From contig NZ_JAHDYS010000007.1 of the NCBI RefSeq assembly GCF_018531195.1, forward strand, positions 1 through 64,000: a DNA stretch of 64,000 nt, written 5' to 3'. The DNA comes from Pelotalea chapellei (GTDB lineage: Bacteria; Desulfobacterota; Desulfuromonadia; Geobacterales; Pseudopelobacteraceae). Numbering within the stretch: position 1 is the first letter of the stretch; every line of letters begins with the position of its first letter. Position numbers and translations under genes: made by a program. Below the pieces are notes generated by a model. That model was not told the DNA's origin and made no database searches. It saw nothing but the letters and a program-made list of their open reading frames with translations. Positions 53,900 to 61,930 of the stretch are shown piece by piece.

Positions 53900-55123
53900 T
53901 CACCTGCTGATCTGATTGCGCCCCCTGTTCTTTGCCTTGTAGAGGGCCTTGTCGGCTGCCTTGATGACATCCTGTGCAGTAACTCCATCCGCATTTTCCG
54001 CCACACCGATACTGATGGTAACCCCCACGCTGGCACCCTCCCCACGACTGCCGCGCTGCCCCTTTCCCTGCCGTTTGTCGGCGGGACGATCTCCACTCCT
54101 CAGCATCAGGCGGTAATTCGCAATCGTCTCTCTTACTGATTCAAGGTGCGGCAGGACATCGGCTGCGCTACGACCAGGAAAAAGGATGGTGAACTCCTCG
54201 CCGCCATAGCGATACGCCTTTCCCCCTCCCCCCACGGCCGCAATTTTTGCTGCCACGAACCTGAGTACCTGATCACCCACAGCATGGCCATAGCTATCGT
54301 TGAATTTTTTGAAATGGTCCACATCAAGCATAGCCACAACATAGCGCCGACCCAGCCCATGGAGCGCTTCGTTCAGAGCACGTCGCGATGGGATTCCGGT
54401 AAGGTCGTCGCGAAAAGCCAGGTTATGGGAATCACGCATGACGCTCAAAGCAACAACAACCGTCCCGGCAACAAAGAAGGCGGTGTGAACAGTGTGGGAG
54501 GTCAAGCCATTGGCAGCAACAAAAAAAGCGGTCAATGCTCCCAGTATGCCGCTATCAATTGCAGCCTGTCTGCGTATTGCCAGCACGGCAATCACAATGA
54601 ACCACAGGGCTCCAAGCAACATGGCAGGTTGGGGCACCAACATACACTTGGAAAAAGGCAGTGACACCAAAGTTCGTGCCAGATACGGCAGAAGATCAAC
54701 AAAGTGATAGTGGAAGAGCCAGATGAAAAAGAATGCCTGCACAACCATGAAAGCCAGACGCACCCTTCCTGCCAGGGAGAAAATACCACGCTCTCGCATC
54801 AGGGCCACCAAGGCCATATTAGGGGGTATCAAGAGAACAAGCGCCTGATATGCAGAATTGAAAGCAGGCTCTATCTGCTCGGGAAGAGAGCGAAAAACAC
54901 GATAGGAAACTGCCAGCATCAGCAGAACAAAAAGTGGGCGACCACGATGGAAATGTATGGCCAGCAGCCCTCCCCCGGCTGCCGCCAGATAGGGTGCAAC
55001 CGTGACAAGCTCCTGACGCGGCAGTGGCAAAGTGGCTATCTGGGGTGCCAGGAACCAGGCCGCAACCAGAAGTGCCGTGGGGATAAAAAAAACTGGCGTT
55101 CGTTTAAGTATGGCAGATAGCAA
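53900..55123 (-). CDS. Membrane diguanylate cyclase
   Basis: About six membrane helices fill residues 10-230, followed by a GGDEF domain. The active site GGEEF is at 307-311 with DVDHFKKFNDSYGH at 267-280. Asp284 in the GHAVGD motif is kept, which argues for GTP/GTP use and c-di-GMP, not cGAMP as in Hypr enzymes that carry Ser there. The usual RxxD inhibitory site before GGEEF is missing (KAYRY), so feedback inhibition may be lost. A charged insert (RSGDRPADKRQGKG) follows the motif. The start is TTG 55123 behind GGAGG; the seleno-rhodanese gene lies 74 bases upstream on the same strand. Confidence 0.9.
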   Translation of the reverse strand: MLSAILKRTPVFFIPTALLVAAWFLAPQIATLPLPRQELVTVAPYLAAAGGGLLAIHFHRGRPLFVLLMLAVSYRVFRSLPEQIEPAFNSAYQALVLLIPPNMALVALMRERGIFSLAGRVRLAFMVVQAFFFIWLFHYHFVDLLPYLARTLVSLPFSKCMLVPQPAMLLGALWFIVIAVLAIRRQAAIDSGILGALTAFFVAANGLTSHTVHTAFFVAGTVVVALSVMRDSHNLAFRDDLTGIPSRRALNEALHGLGRRYVVAMLDVDHFKKFNDSYGHAVGDQVLRFVAAKIAAVGGGGKAYRYGGEEFTILFPGRSAADVLPHLESVRETIANYRLMLRSGDRPADKRQGKGQRGSRGEGASVGVTISIGVAENADGVTAQDVIKAADKALYKAKNRGRNQISR

Positions 55124-55197
55124 AGGAGGAAGGCCTCCGGCAGTTTTGGGTGGAATAAATGCTATGACATCGACTCAGGGACTGATCGCTATGCCGG

Positions 55198-55599
55198 CTA
55201 CTTTTCTATCGGTAATCCGGCTTTTTTCCAGCCCGGAAAACCTTCATTCAGGACATATAGATTGATAAAACCATGCTGAGCCGCCAGCCTGGCAGCTTGT
55301 GGACTCTGCCCTCACGAGAAGCCGTTGCAGTAAAAAACTATCTTGTCCGAGGTGGGGTAATGCAGCAGAGCTGGATTAGCGGCCATGTCGTTATATGGTA
55401 TGCTGACAGCTCCAATGATATGCGCTTCACGGTATTCCGCAGAGGGACGGCTGTCAACAATCACAAGCGGTTCACGGCGGTCAAGCATTGCTTTAAGCTC
55501 CTGCAATGTCAGGTTCTTGTACGGCTCCGCAGCGCTAACAGCGACAGCCCCCAATAACAGCAATCCAAACATCACCAGAAAGCAGCGCAGCTTTTTCAT
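55198..55599 (-). CDS. Selenocysteine-containing rhodanese, exported
   Basis: The frame begins with a signal peptide (residues 1-24) and a rhodanese fold (LTLQELKAMLDRREPLVIVDSR, then HIIGAVSIPY). After YCNGFS (residues 90-95) comes an in-frame UGA (55314-55312), and the same frame continues GQSPQAARLAAQHGF...YVLNEGFPGWKKAGLPIEK to a TAG at 55198. The continuation is the expected C-terminal helix and strand of rhodaneses. In Cys homologues the UGA position is the second Cys of a YCxxxxC motif, so Sec is inserted at residue 96 of 133. It is probably a periplasmic sulfurtransferase or redox protein. Treated as non-stop UGA, it would otherwise be an inactive 95-residue fragment. Confidence 0.88.
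55279..55297 (-). promoter_or_regulatory. SECIS-like hairpin after the in-frame UGA
   Basis: In the mRNA, 14 bases after the UGA, AGCUGCC pairs with GGCGGCU (7 bp, one G-U) around the loop AGGCU. Spacing and the GG in the loop fit bacterial SECIS elements that recruit SelB. A CCA/UGG pair just outside can extend the stem. Confidence 0.75.
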
Positions 55600-55630
55600 C
55601 CCAAGCCCTCCTTGCTATCAGCACATACGA

Positions 55631-55657
55631 CAAAGGCCGGGAAAACATCCCGGCCTT
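55631..55657 (-). terminator. Terminator after typA
   Basis: A 10-bp stem AAGGCCGGGA / TCCCGGCCTT lies 12 bases past the typA stop on the minus strand and is followed by a short T-rich end. Confidence 0.75.
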
Positions 55658-55668
55658 ACATACCGTTA

Positions 55669-57474
55669 CTAACCTTTGGATGCCCGTTTACGTTTGGTCG
55701 GATCAAGTTCTTTCTTGCGTAGACGGATAGATTGGGGAGTAACCTCCACCAATTCGTCATCGTCGATGAACTCAAGAGCCTGCTCCAGGGTCAAGAGACG
55801 CGGAGGAGTCAACTTGATGGCATCGTCAGTGCCGGAAGCACGCACGTTGGTCAGCTTCTTACCTCTGCTGGGATTGACTTCCAAGTCGTTATCCTTGTTG
55901 TGCTGGCCAATAATCATGCCGCCATACACTTCAACTCCGGCGCCTATGAAGAGAATTCCGCGCGGCTGAAGCGCATCAAGGGAATAAGCAGTTGTTTCTC
56001 CGTTTTCCATGGCCATCAGCACGCCATTCTTGCGGCCGGGGATGTCGCCTTTATAGGGAGCATATTCGTGAAAGGTATGGGTCATGACAGCGGTGCCGCG
56101 AGTATCGGTCATCACCTCGCCACGCAGGCCGATCAAACCACGGGCAGGAACAATGAATTCCAGACGGACCATATCGCCCATGGGCGCCATGGCAACCATT
56201 TCACCCTTGCGCGGACCCATTTTCTCAATAATGGCACCCTGGAATTCCGAAGCGACATCCACAACCAGGTATTCCATCGGCTCCATCTTCTGGCCATCCT
56301 TGACACGCACGATGACTTCCGGCTTGGAAACGGCCAGCTCGAAACCTTCGCGGCGCATATTCTCGATCAGGATCGACAGATGCAGCTCGCCACGACCGGA
56401 GACCTTGAAGGTATCCGCACTTTCTGTGTCCTCCACTCGCAACGAAACATTGGTGCGCAATTCCTTGGTCAGACGATCGCGGATGTTTCGTGATGTGACC
56501 CATTTGCCTTCACGACCTGCAAAGGGGGAGGTATTGACGATGAAGTTCATGGACAGGGTCGGCTCATCAATTGAAACATAAGGCACAGCCACCGGATTCT
56601 CTGCAGAGGCCAGAGTCTCACCGATACTGATCTCATCAAAACCGGCTACGGTAACAATATCTCCGGTGCCTGCTTCTTCGATATCAACCTGCTTGAGGCC
56701 TTCGTACCCGAGCAGCTTGGTAATGCGCCCTTTGGTGATCGTTCCGTCAGCCTTGATCATGGCCACGGTCTCGCCCGCCTTGATCTTGCCGTGGAAGATA
56801 CGACCAGTGGCCATGCGGCCAATGTAATCGTTATAGTCGATGTTGGCGATCAACATCTGAAAAGGTGCGCTGGCATCCCCCTTGGGAGGACGTACATTTG
56901 ATTCCACAACAGCAAAGAGCGGCTCCATGCTGCTGGACTCGATATTGATATCCAGTTTGGCATAGCCCATCTTGGCGCTGGTGTAAACCACCGGAAAGTC
57001 GAGCTGTTCGTCGGAAGCGTTCAGTTCACAGAACAGGTCGAAGACCATATTGAGAACTTCATCAGGGCGCGAACCGGGACGATCGATCTTGTTGATGACA
57101 ACGATCGGCTTCAACCCCAGGTCGAGAGATTTCTTCAGTACGAAGCGGGTCTGGGGCATGGGGCCGTCCAGAGCATCGACCAGCAGCAGTACTGAGTCGA
57201 CCATCTTGAGCACGCGCTCCACCTCGCCACCAAAATCGGCATGGCCGGGGGTATCAACGATATTGATTTTGTACTGGCCATGATGAATGGAAAGGTTTTT
57301 GGCCAGAATGGTGATGCCGCGCTCTTTTTCAAGGTCATTGCTGTCCATTACGCGCTCGGTAATGGCTTCATTTTCACGATACACGCCGGCATGTTTCAGC
57401 ATGGCATCCACAAGGGTAGTTTTGCCATGGTCAACGTGGGCGATAATGGCGATATTTCTGATTCTTTCCTGCAT
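55669..57474 (-). CDS. typA: Ribosome-associated GTPase TypA/BipA
   Basis: The 601-residue translational GTPase has G1 [10 protein letters not shown] near residue 10, the switch region [11 protein letters not shown]3 [10 protein letters not shown] and G4 NKIDRPG, followed by EF-G-like domains and the BipA-specific C-terminal region ([21 protein letters not shown]). It assists ribosome assembly and stress responses. It is complete and stands alone. Confidence 0.97.
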   Translation of the reverse strand: MQERIRNIAIIAHVDHGKTTLVDAMLKHAGVYRENEAITERVMDSNDLEKERGITILAKNLSIHHGQYKINIVDTPGHADFGGEVERVLKMVDSVLLLVDALDGPMPQTRFVLKKSLDLGLKPIVVINKIDRPGSRPDEVLNMVFDLFCELNASDEQLDFPVVYTSAKMGYAKLDINIESSSMEPLFAVVESNVRPPKGDASAPFQMLIANIDYNDYIGRMATGRIFHGKIKAGETVAMIKADGTITKGRITKLLGYEGLKQVDIEEAGTGDIVTVAGFDEISIGETLASAENPVAVPYVSIDEPTLSMNFIVNTSPFAGREGKWVTSRNIRDRLTKELRTNVSLRVEDTESADTFKVSGRGELHLSILIENMRREGFELAVSKPEVIVRVKDGQKMEPMEYLVVDVASEFQGAIIEKMGPRKGEMVAMAPMGDMVRLEFIVPARGLIGLRGEVMTDTRGTAVMTHTFHEYAPYKGDIPGRKNGVLMAMENGETTAYSLDALQPRGILFIGAGVEVYGGMIIGQHNKDNDLEVNPSRGKKLTNVRASGTDDAIKLTPPRLLTLEQALEFIDDDELVEVTPQSIRLRKKELDPTKRKRASKG

Positions 57475-57501
57475 GATTAAAGCTCCTCAATTCTCTCAAA
57501 T

Positions 57502-57525
57502 AAAAAGACGGGCAAAAGGCCCGTC
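57502..57525 (-). terminator. Terminator-like hairpin upstream of typA
   Basis: On the minus strand GACGGGC / GCCCGTC with a 5-base loop is followed by T5 (57506-57502). It lies 205 bases past the CoA-binding gene and 27 bases before typA, so it may end the former transcript or attenuate the latter. The gap 57531-57729 shows no gene. Confidence 0.65.
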
Positions 57526-57729
57526 CATAAGTGTCGGCAGTATGGCAGTTTTTTGCCATGCTGGCAAGTTATTATCGCGTTACAACACGCTTCTCTGCTC
57601 TCATACCTCCACGGTTTGTTAAAACCCATCAAGCTGTTTTTAGAACCTTTTGGCCGTTATTGTTTAAGCTCTCAACCCTCCCAAGGCTTTATCCTCACCA
57701 TGCACTCCCCCTTGGTTCGAGCCGGGATA

Positions 57730-58134
57730 TCAATGATCATGATAGCCCATAACAACCAGCAGACAGCTGCCGTCGGCAATGACATTGATCCCCCGCTCGC
57801 GGCAGAGCGCCACCGCCTCGGGATGTTCTGCACCCGGCTGCATCCAGATGTTTTCAATCCCTTTTTCAATAGCAAGCGGAACCAGTTGTGCCGTCACTGC
57901 CGGCGGGGTTATCATCGAAATGCTTTTGACCCCGGCCGGCAGATCACGGACATTCGCGACACAAGGCACACCTTCTATTTCAGGTTCACTGGGATTCACC
58001 GGCACAACGCTTTTACCGTTCTGCTGGTAACAGCGCAGCACCTTGTTGCCGTACTTGTGGCGATTGGCAGAGGCACCGATAACGCCGAAGCTGGGAGATG
58101 CCAGAAATTTATCGATCTGCTCTTGCATATTCAT
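57730..58134 (-). CDS. CoA-binding domain protein, YccU-like
   Basis: The 134-residue Rossmann-fold protein shows FGVIGASANRHKYGNKVLRCY and IENIWMQPGAEHPEAVALCRERGINVIADGSCLLV, typical of the stand-alone CoA_binding_2 (YccU) family. Its ligand is CoA-like by family; the cellular role is unknown. GGAGTC precedes the ATG. It follows vapC after 13 bases on the same strand. Confidence 0.88.
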   Translation of the reverse strand: MNMQEQIDKFLASPSFGVIGASANRHKYGNKVLRCYQQNGKSVVPVNPSEPEIEGVPCVANVRDLPAGVKSISMITPPAVTAQLVPLAIEKGIENIWMQPGAEHPEAVALCRERGINVIADGSCLLVVMGYHDH

Positions 58135-58147
58135 GATTGACTCCTTT

Positions 58148-58558
58148 CTACGGGGTAATGAGTTTCAATGAAGGGAAATACGTGCGATAGCGTGCAGCAT
58201 CACGAGTTAGAAGCGTCAGGCCCGCAACCGCTGCATGGGCACCAATAAAAAAATCCGGCAAAGGCGAGCTTTTCGTTCCTCCAAGCTTACGGTAGCGTAT
58301 AAAACATTTGCCGGCTAGAAACGCTGCTTCCCATGGAAGGGGCGCTCTTTGGAAAACAGCCAACGGCAGGACTTCTTCCATTTCTTCAATTCTCTTAAAA
58401 CCAACTGAAACCTCCGCGTAGATGATCGGATTAATGATTAAGGAACAGCAGTCAGCCGCTTTTTGCAACTGCATAGCCGACCATTCGTACCAGTGGATAT
58501 CCTCCTCCAGCACATCAAGCAGCACGTTGCTGTCCACAAGAACGTCGCCTGCTTTCAC
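58148..58558 (-). CDS. vapC: VapC-type PIN-domain toxin
   Basis: A PIN domain RNase of 136 residues. VDSNVLLDVLEED near residue 7 gives the first Asp, with acidic residues following in EVSVGFKRIEEME and DFFIGAHAAVAG near the end. VapC toxins cut tRNA or rRNA when freed from VapB. It begins with GTG overlapping the vapB stop by 4 bases (GTGA), the usual arrangement. Confidence 0.9.
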   Translation of the reverse strand: MKAGDVLVDSNVLLDVLEEDIHWYEWSAMQLQKAADCCSLIINPIIYAEVSVGFKRIEEMEEVLPLAVFQRAPLPWEAAFLAGKCFIRYRKLGGTKSSPLPDFFIGAHAAVAGLTLLTRDAARYRTYFPSLKLITP

Positions 58559-58785
58559 CCTTCGCCTCTCGTAAGCGCCATTATTTCGTCTGTTGTCATT
58601 CGCACAGTGGCGCGTCCGCGCATAGTTTCAATCAGCTTCTTCCCTCTACTTGCTTCACTGGTGACAGTACGTAAAATAACTGTATTCCCCTCAACAACAA
58701 ATTCAACTTCACTCTGGGGAAATATACCCAGTCGCTGACGAACGCTGCGCGGAATCGTTACCTGGCCTTTGCTGGTCACTCGCAT
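58555..58785 (-). CDS. vapB: VapB-type antitoxin, AbrB/SpoVT fold
   Basis: The 76-residue protein starts with the swapped-hairpin AbrB domain (RVTSKGQVTIPRSVRQRLGI) that binds DNA; the C-terminal tail (TVRMTTDEIMALTRGEG) should cover the toxin. ATG 58785 follows AAGGAG; a longer frame to 58815 would cross the operator and is rejected. It is autoregulated, judging by the palindrome in its promoter. Confidence 0.9.
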   Translation of the reverse strand: MRVTSKGQVTIPRSVRQRLGIFPQSEVEFVVEGNTVILRTVTSEASRGKKLIETMRGRATVRMTTDEIMALTRGEG

Positions 58786-58802
58786 TCTAACACTCCTTTT
58801 AC

Positions 58803-58849
58803 AATGTAATACCATTTGAAGTATTACATTGAGATTCCAGGCCTGTCAA
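58803..58849 (-). promoter_or_regulatory. vapBC promoter with palindromic operator
   Basis: On the minus strand TTGACA (58849-58844), a 17-base spacer and TAATAC (58826-58821) form a near-consensus sigma-70 promoter. The -10 box is one arm of the perfect inverted repeat AATGTAATAC-N8-GTATTACATT (58803-58830), an expected VapB binding site that would block RNA polymerase. Confidence 0.85.
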
Positions 58850-58886
58850 TGTGCTTCTGACACCATCCTTTTGAGCCTGATAAATG

Positions 58887-58925
58887 AAAAAGCCCCGCCA
58901 GGATATCTCCCGGCGGGGCTTTTTC
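58887..58925. terminator. Bidirectional terminator after proA
   Basis: A 13-bp stem AAAAAGCCCCGCC / GGCGGGGCTTTTT with an additional inner pair lies between proA and the vapBC promoter and can act on both strands. Confidence 0.93.
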
Positions 58926-58939
58926 GTAATGAATAAATA

Positions 58940-60196
58940 CTACTCCCGGACCTGCCCATCACCATAAACTATAAACTTGGTAGTAGTCAGATCTTCCAGC
59001 CCCATGGGGCCGAAAGAATGCAGCTTGGTGGTGGAGATGCCGATCTCCGCGCCCAGGCCAAGCTGGTTGCCATCAGCAAAACGGGTGGAGGCGTTGACCA
59101 TCACGCAGCTGGAGTTGACTTCACGAATGAAGCGTTGGGCTTTGGAATAATCTGAGGTAATGATGGATTCGGTGTGCAGGGAACCGTAGCGGTTGATATG
59201 CGCGATGGCTGCGTCCATATCGTCCACAACCTTGCAGGCCAGGATCAACTCCAGGTATTCGGCGTGCCAGTCCGACTCATCGGCCGCCTTGGCAATGGGA
59301 GCAAGGATACGAAAAGCTTCATCCCCGCGCAATTCGACCCCAAGATCGGACAGGGTCACCGCAATGCGGGGAATAAAACCGGCTGCGGCATCTTTGTGGA
59401 TCAGCACGGTTTCCAGGGCATTACAGACACCGGGACGTTGGGTCTTTGCATTGATGATGATTCGCTCGGCCATGTCGAAATCAGCCTTGTCATCGACGTA
59501 GACGTGGCAGACACCCTTGTAGTGTTTGATGACCGGAATGCGCGAGTTCTCCACCACGAATCGAATCAGGCTTTCGCCCCCGCGGGGGATGATCAGGTCA
59601 ATCAGCTCCTCCTGCTTGAGCATTTCCAGTACCCCTTCGCGTTCGGTGAAGGGAATCAATGAGAGCGCTGCCGTGGGGATGCCCTGTTTGGCCATGACAC
59701 TCTGGAGAATTCCTGCAATGGCCAGATTGGAGTTGATCGCCTCGGAACCTCCACGCAAAATCACGGCGTTGCCCGCCTTGAGACAAAGGGCAGCGGCATC
59801 GGCGGTCACGTTGGGACGCGCCTCGTAAATGATACCGATAACACCCAGAGGAATGCGCATCTTGCCCACCATCAACTCATTGGGACGCTTCCACATTTTC
59901 GTCACTTCACCCACCGGATCAGGCAGGGCCGCCACTTCCCGCAGCGCGTCAGCAACAGCGGCAATCCGCTTTTCATCCAGCATCAGCCTGTCCAGCATGG
60001 CGTTTGAAAGCCCCTTCTGCCTACCGATTTCCAGATCCTTTGCATTTTCTGCAATCAGTTGGGGAGCCTGGGCTTGCAGCGCCTCTGCCATGGCCAGCAG
60101 CATGTCATTCTTCGCTTTCGTACCAAGGCGGGACATGACAAACGATGCCTGGCGAGCTTCCGAGGCTATCTGTGCAACCTGTACGGCAATATTCAT
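58940..60196 (-). CDS. proA: Gamma-glutamyl phosphate reductase
   Basis: ProA makes glutamate-5-semialdehyde in the second step of proline synthesis. The NADP-binding part (EARPNVTADAAALCLKAGNAVILRGG) and the catalytic Cys in TQRPGVCNALETVLIH near 260 of the aldehyde-dehydrogenase fold are present. ATG 60196 follows AAGGA and gives 418 residues, the usual length; an extension to 60226 is rejected. No proB is next to it in the window. Confidence 0.96.
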   Translation of the reverse strand: MNIAVQVAQIASEARQASFVMSRLGTKAKNDMLLAMAEALQAQAPQLIAENAKDLEIGRQKGLSNAMLDRLMLDEKRIAAVADALREVAALPDPVGEVTKMWKRPNELMVGKMRIPLGVIGIIYEARPNVTADAAALCLKAGNAVILRGGSEAINSNLAIAGILQSVMAKQGIPTAALSLIPFTEREGVLEMLKQEELIDLIIPRGGESLIRFVVENSRIPVIKHYKGVCHVYVDDKADFDMAERIIINAKTQRPGVCNALETVLIHKDAAAGFIPRIAVTLSDLGVELRGDEAFRILAPIAKAADESDWHAEYLELILACKVVDDMDAAIAHINRYGSLHTESIITSDYSKAQRFIREVNSSCVMVNASTRFADGNQLGLGAEIGISTTKLHSFGPMGLEDLTTTKFIVYGDGQVRE

Positions 60197-60314
60197 GGGA
60201 AAATCCTTTGCTTGGAAAGTTTTCAAGACCGAAAAGTGTACGGTAAATCAATGATGGCTTCAAGTGAATTGAAATGCGACTTGTTCAACTCGATCAACAG
60301 CCCCCTACCTTAGA

Positions 60315-60510
60315 AGGCTGTTGAACCAGGTTGTTCAAAAATAGTCAGATCGTCGCTACTGGAGAAAGTCCCGCGGAGGCATGAGAGTATCCGCCGCACA
60401 CTTTCACGTGTGAAAGTGGACCGCGAAGGCGCCCGAAGGGTGAGGCCGCAGGCCGAAGTCACAAGGTGACTTTCGAGGATGGCGGCGAGATGGCTGTTTT
60501 TCAACAACCT
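60315..60510. repeat. Repeat family R200, copy 4
   Basis: Left end AGGCTGTTGAACCAGG, right end CTGTTTTTCAACAACCT. The central palindrome is perfect in this copy, CACTTTCACGTGTGAAAGTG. The right end stops 10 bases before the stop codon of the DAC-like gene; the left end lies 118 bases upstream of proA. Bases 60197-60314 are presumably the proA promoter region. Confidence 0.92.
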
Positions 60511-60520
60511 GTTAAGTACT

Positions 60521-61792
60521 TTAGCCGAAGCGGTAGATCAGCCGTCCATCCTGGTACAAATCCACCGGCCCGTCCTGGGACACCTTGATCACCTTGCCGA
60601 AGAACGAGGCAGCGCTGGCAGCAGTGGTTCTGCCACCGCCGGTAACCACCTCATGGGCATGTGAAGTATCGATTATGAAACCGATCTCCAACAGCTTGCC
60701 GGTTCGACTGAAGACCGTCATGCCGTCGGACGAGAGGATACGCAACAGGGTGCCGGCACGTTTCAACTCACTGATCGTCCGACCCTTGGCCTGACCGATC
60801 AAAAGGCGCCCGATGGGATCATCCCCGCCCACTGAACCTTTCTTGAGGTTAGCCAGCTGACGCGGCTTTCCATCGTAGATCAGGATGACTGTACCGTGGC
60901 GGATCTTGGAAAGAGCGTAGACCGTCCAAAGCAGTTCATCGATGGATTCCTCATCCAGACTGTCCGCCAGGTAGGAGCGCATGATATCAGGGTCAAAAAT
61001 AGCCCAGAGCCCCTTGCGCCGTACCAGCAGCCTGGCCGGACTGACCAGTATCTCTATCTCCGAGGCTTCATTGACCGTTATGGCAAAAGCACCACGCCCG
61101 GAACGTCGTACCAGGGAAAATATCTCCCGCTGAGTCAGGCGCTCAACATCGGTATGCAAACGGGATGAGGTGCGGATGACGCCACTGACCTGCATCTGGA
61201 TGTTGGCTACAAAAAACAGGTTAACGCCGTCGATGAAGCGATAGGTCAGTGGATTATCGAAAAATGTGGGGGAAAGCTCTTCATGCGGCTGCAAAGGAGT
61301 CAGCATGTGCTGACGTTCTTTCAGCAGATTCTGCAAAGCCTGGACAGTGGTGCGATGAACTATCAGCCCTGTGGTAGCCGGTTTACCTTCGTAGCGCTGG
61401 TAGGAGAGGTTTTTCAGCAACTGGATCACCTGCTGAATCGGCCAGAATGCCTTACGGTGATCACCCCTCAGCGAACGGGCCACAGTGATATCCATGATCG
61501 AGGCCAAAAGGGCGGTGCGGAAATGGGCTGCATAGCCCTCTTGACGGAACCCGCTGTACATTGCAGAAAAAGCTGTCAGCAACTCACGGCAGAAGCTTTC
61601 CTCGGTGCGGGTAAACGGAAGAAAATCGCGCCTGGCTGTGAAATGGTAGTCATTGTCCTCTATAGTGACCGCTTCGCGAATTGCATGCCCCTGAACCTGC
61701 TCCTCTAAAGGCCCGGGCGCAAGATCCACCTCTGCTCCGCCAAGAAATGATCGTACATTCCCTTTGATTGCCTCAAATACCGTAATTGGCAT
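60521..61792 (-). CDS. Divergent DisA-N (DAC)-like protein
   Basis: The 423-residue protein has an N-terminal part without recognised domain and a C-terminal domain (about 260-423) resembling the diadenylate cyclase fold: WTVYALSKIRHGTVILIYDG, then SSDGMTVFSRTGKLLEIGFII with DGM at 356-358 in place of DGA, and GGGRTTAASAASFFG at 385-399 in place of RHRTA. Real cyclases need DGA and RHR, so it may be a weak enzyme, a cyclase with other substrate, or a nucleotide sensor. ATG 61792 follows a G-rich ribosome binding site just after the hexamer repeats. Confidence 0.7.
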   Translation of the reverse strand: MPITVFEAIKGNVRSFLGGAEVDLAPGPLEEQVQGHAIREAVTIEDNDYHFTARRDFLPFTRTEESFCRELLTAFSAMYSGFRQEGYAAHFRTALLASIMDITVARSLRGDHRKAFWPIQQVIQLLKNLSYQRYEGKPATTGLIVHRTTVQALQNLLKERQHMLTPLQPHEELSPTFFDNPLTYRFIDGVNLFFVANIQMQVSGVIRTSSRLHTDVERLTQREIFSLVRRSGRGAFAITVNEASEIEILVSPARLLVRRKGLWAIFDPDIMRSYLADSLDEESIDELLWTVYALSKIRHGTVILIYDGKPRQLANLKKGSVGGDDPIGRLLIGQAKGRTISELKRAGTLLRILSSDGMTVFSRTGKLLEIGFIIDTSHAHEVVTGGGRTTAASAASFFGKVIKVSQDGPVDLYQDGRLIYRFG

Positions 61793-61812
61793 GTACCCCC
61801 CCTTGGACAATC

Positions 61813-61930
61813 AGGTTAAGGTTAAGGTTAAGTTTGAGGTTTAGGTTGAGCTACCTGCCTTTCCTCAACCTCAACCTAAACCTCAACCTCAACCTAAACC
61901 TGCCGTTCCTCAACCTGCCGTTCCTCAACC
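61813..61930. repeat. Hexanucleotide repeat array forming a long hairpin
   Basis: On the plus strand AGGTTA-type hexamers (61813-61850) face CCTCAA/CCTAAA-type hexamers (61863-61900); the two halves are largely complementary, with at least 17 of 18 bases matching at the centre. A 15-base unit starting CTGCCGTTCCTC then repeats twice to 61930. The array starts at the rhomboid stop codon and ends about 20 bases before the DAC-like ATG. Confidence 0.85.

Noticed and set aside
53900-55123. Hypr-type (cGAMP-synthesising) GGDEF enzyme
   Set aside because: The selectivity position keeps Asp (GHAVGD) where Hypr enzymes have Ser, so a normal c-di-GMP synthase is more likely.
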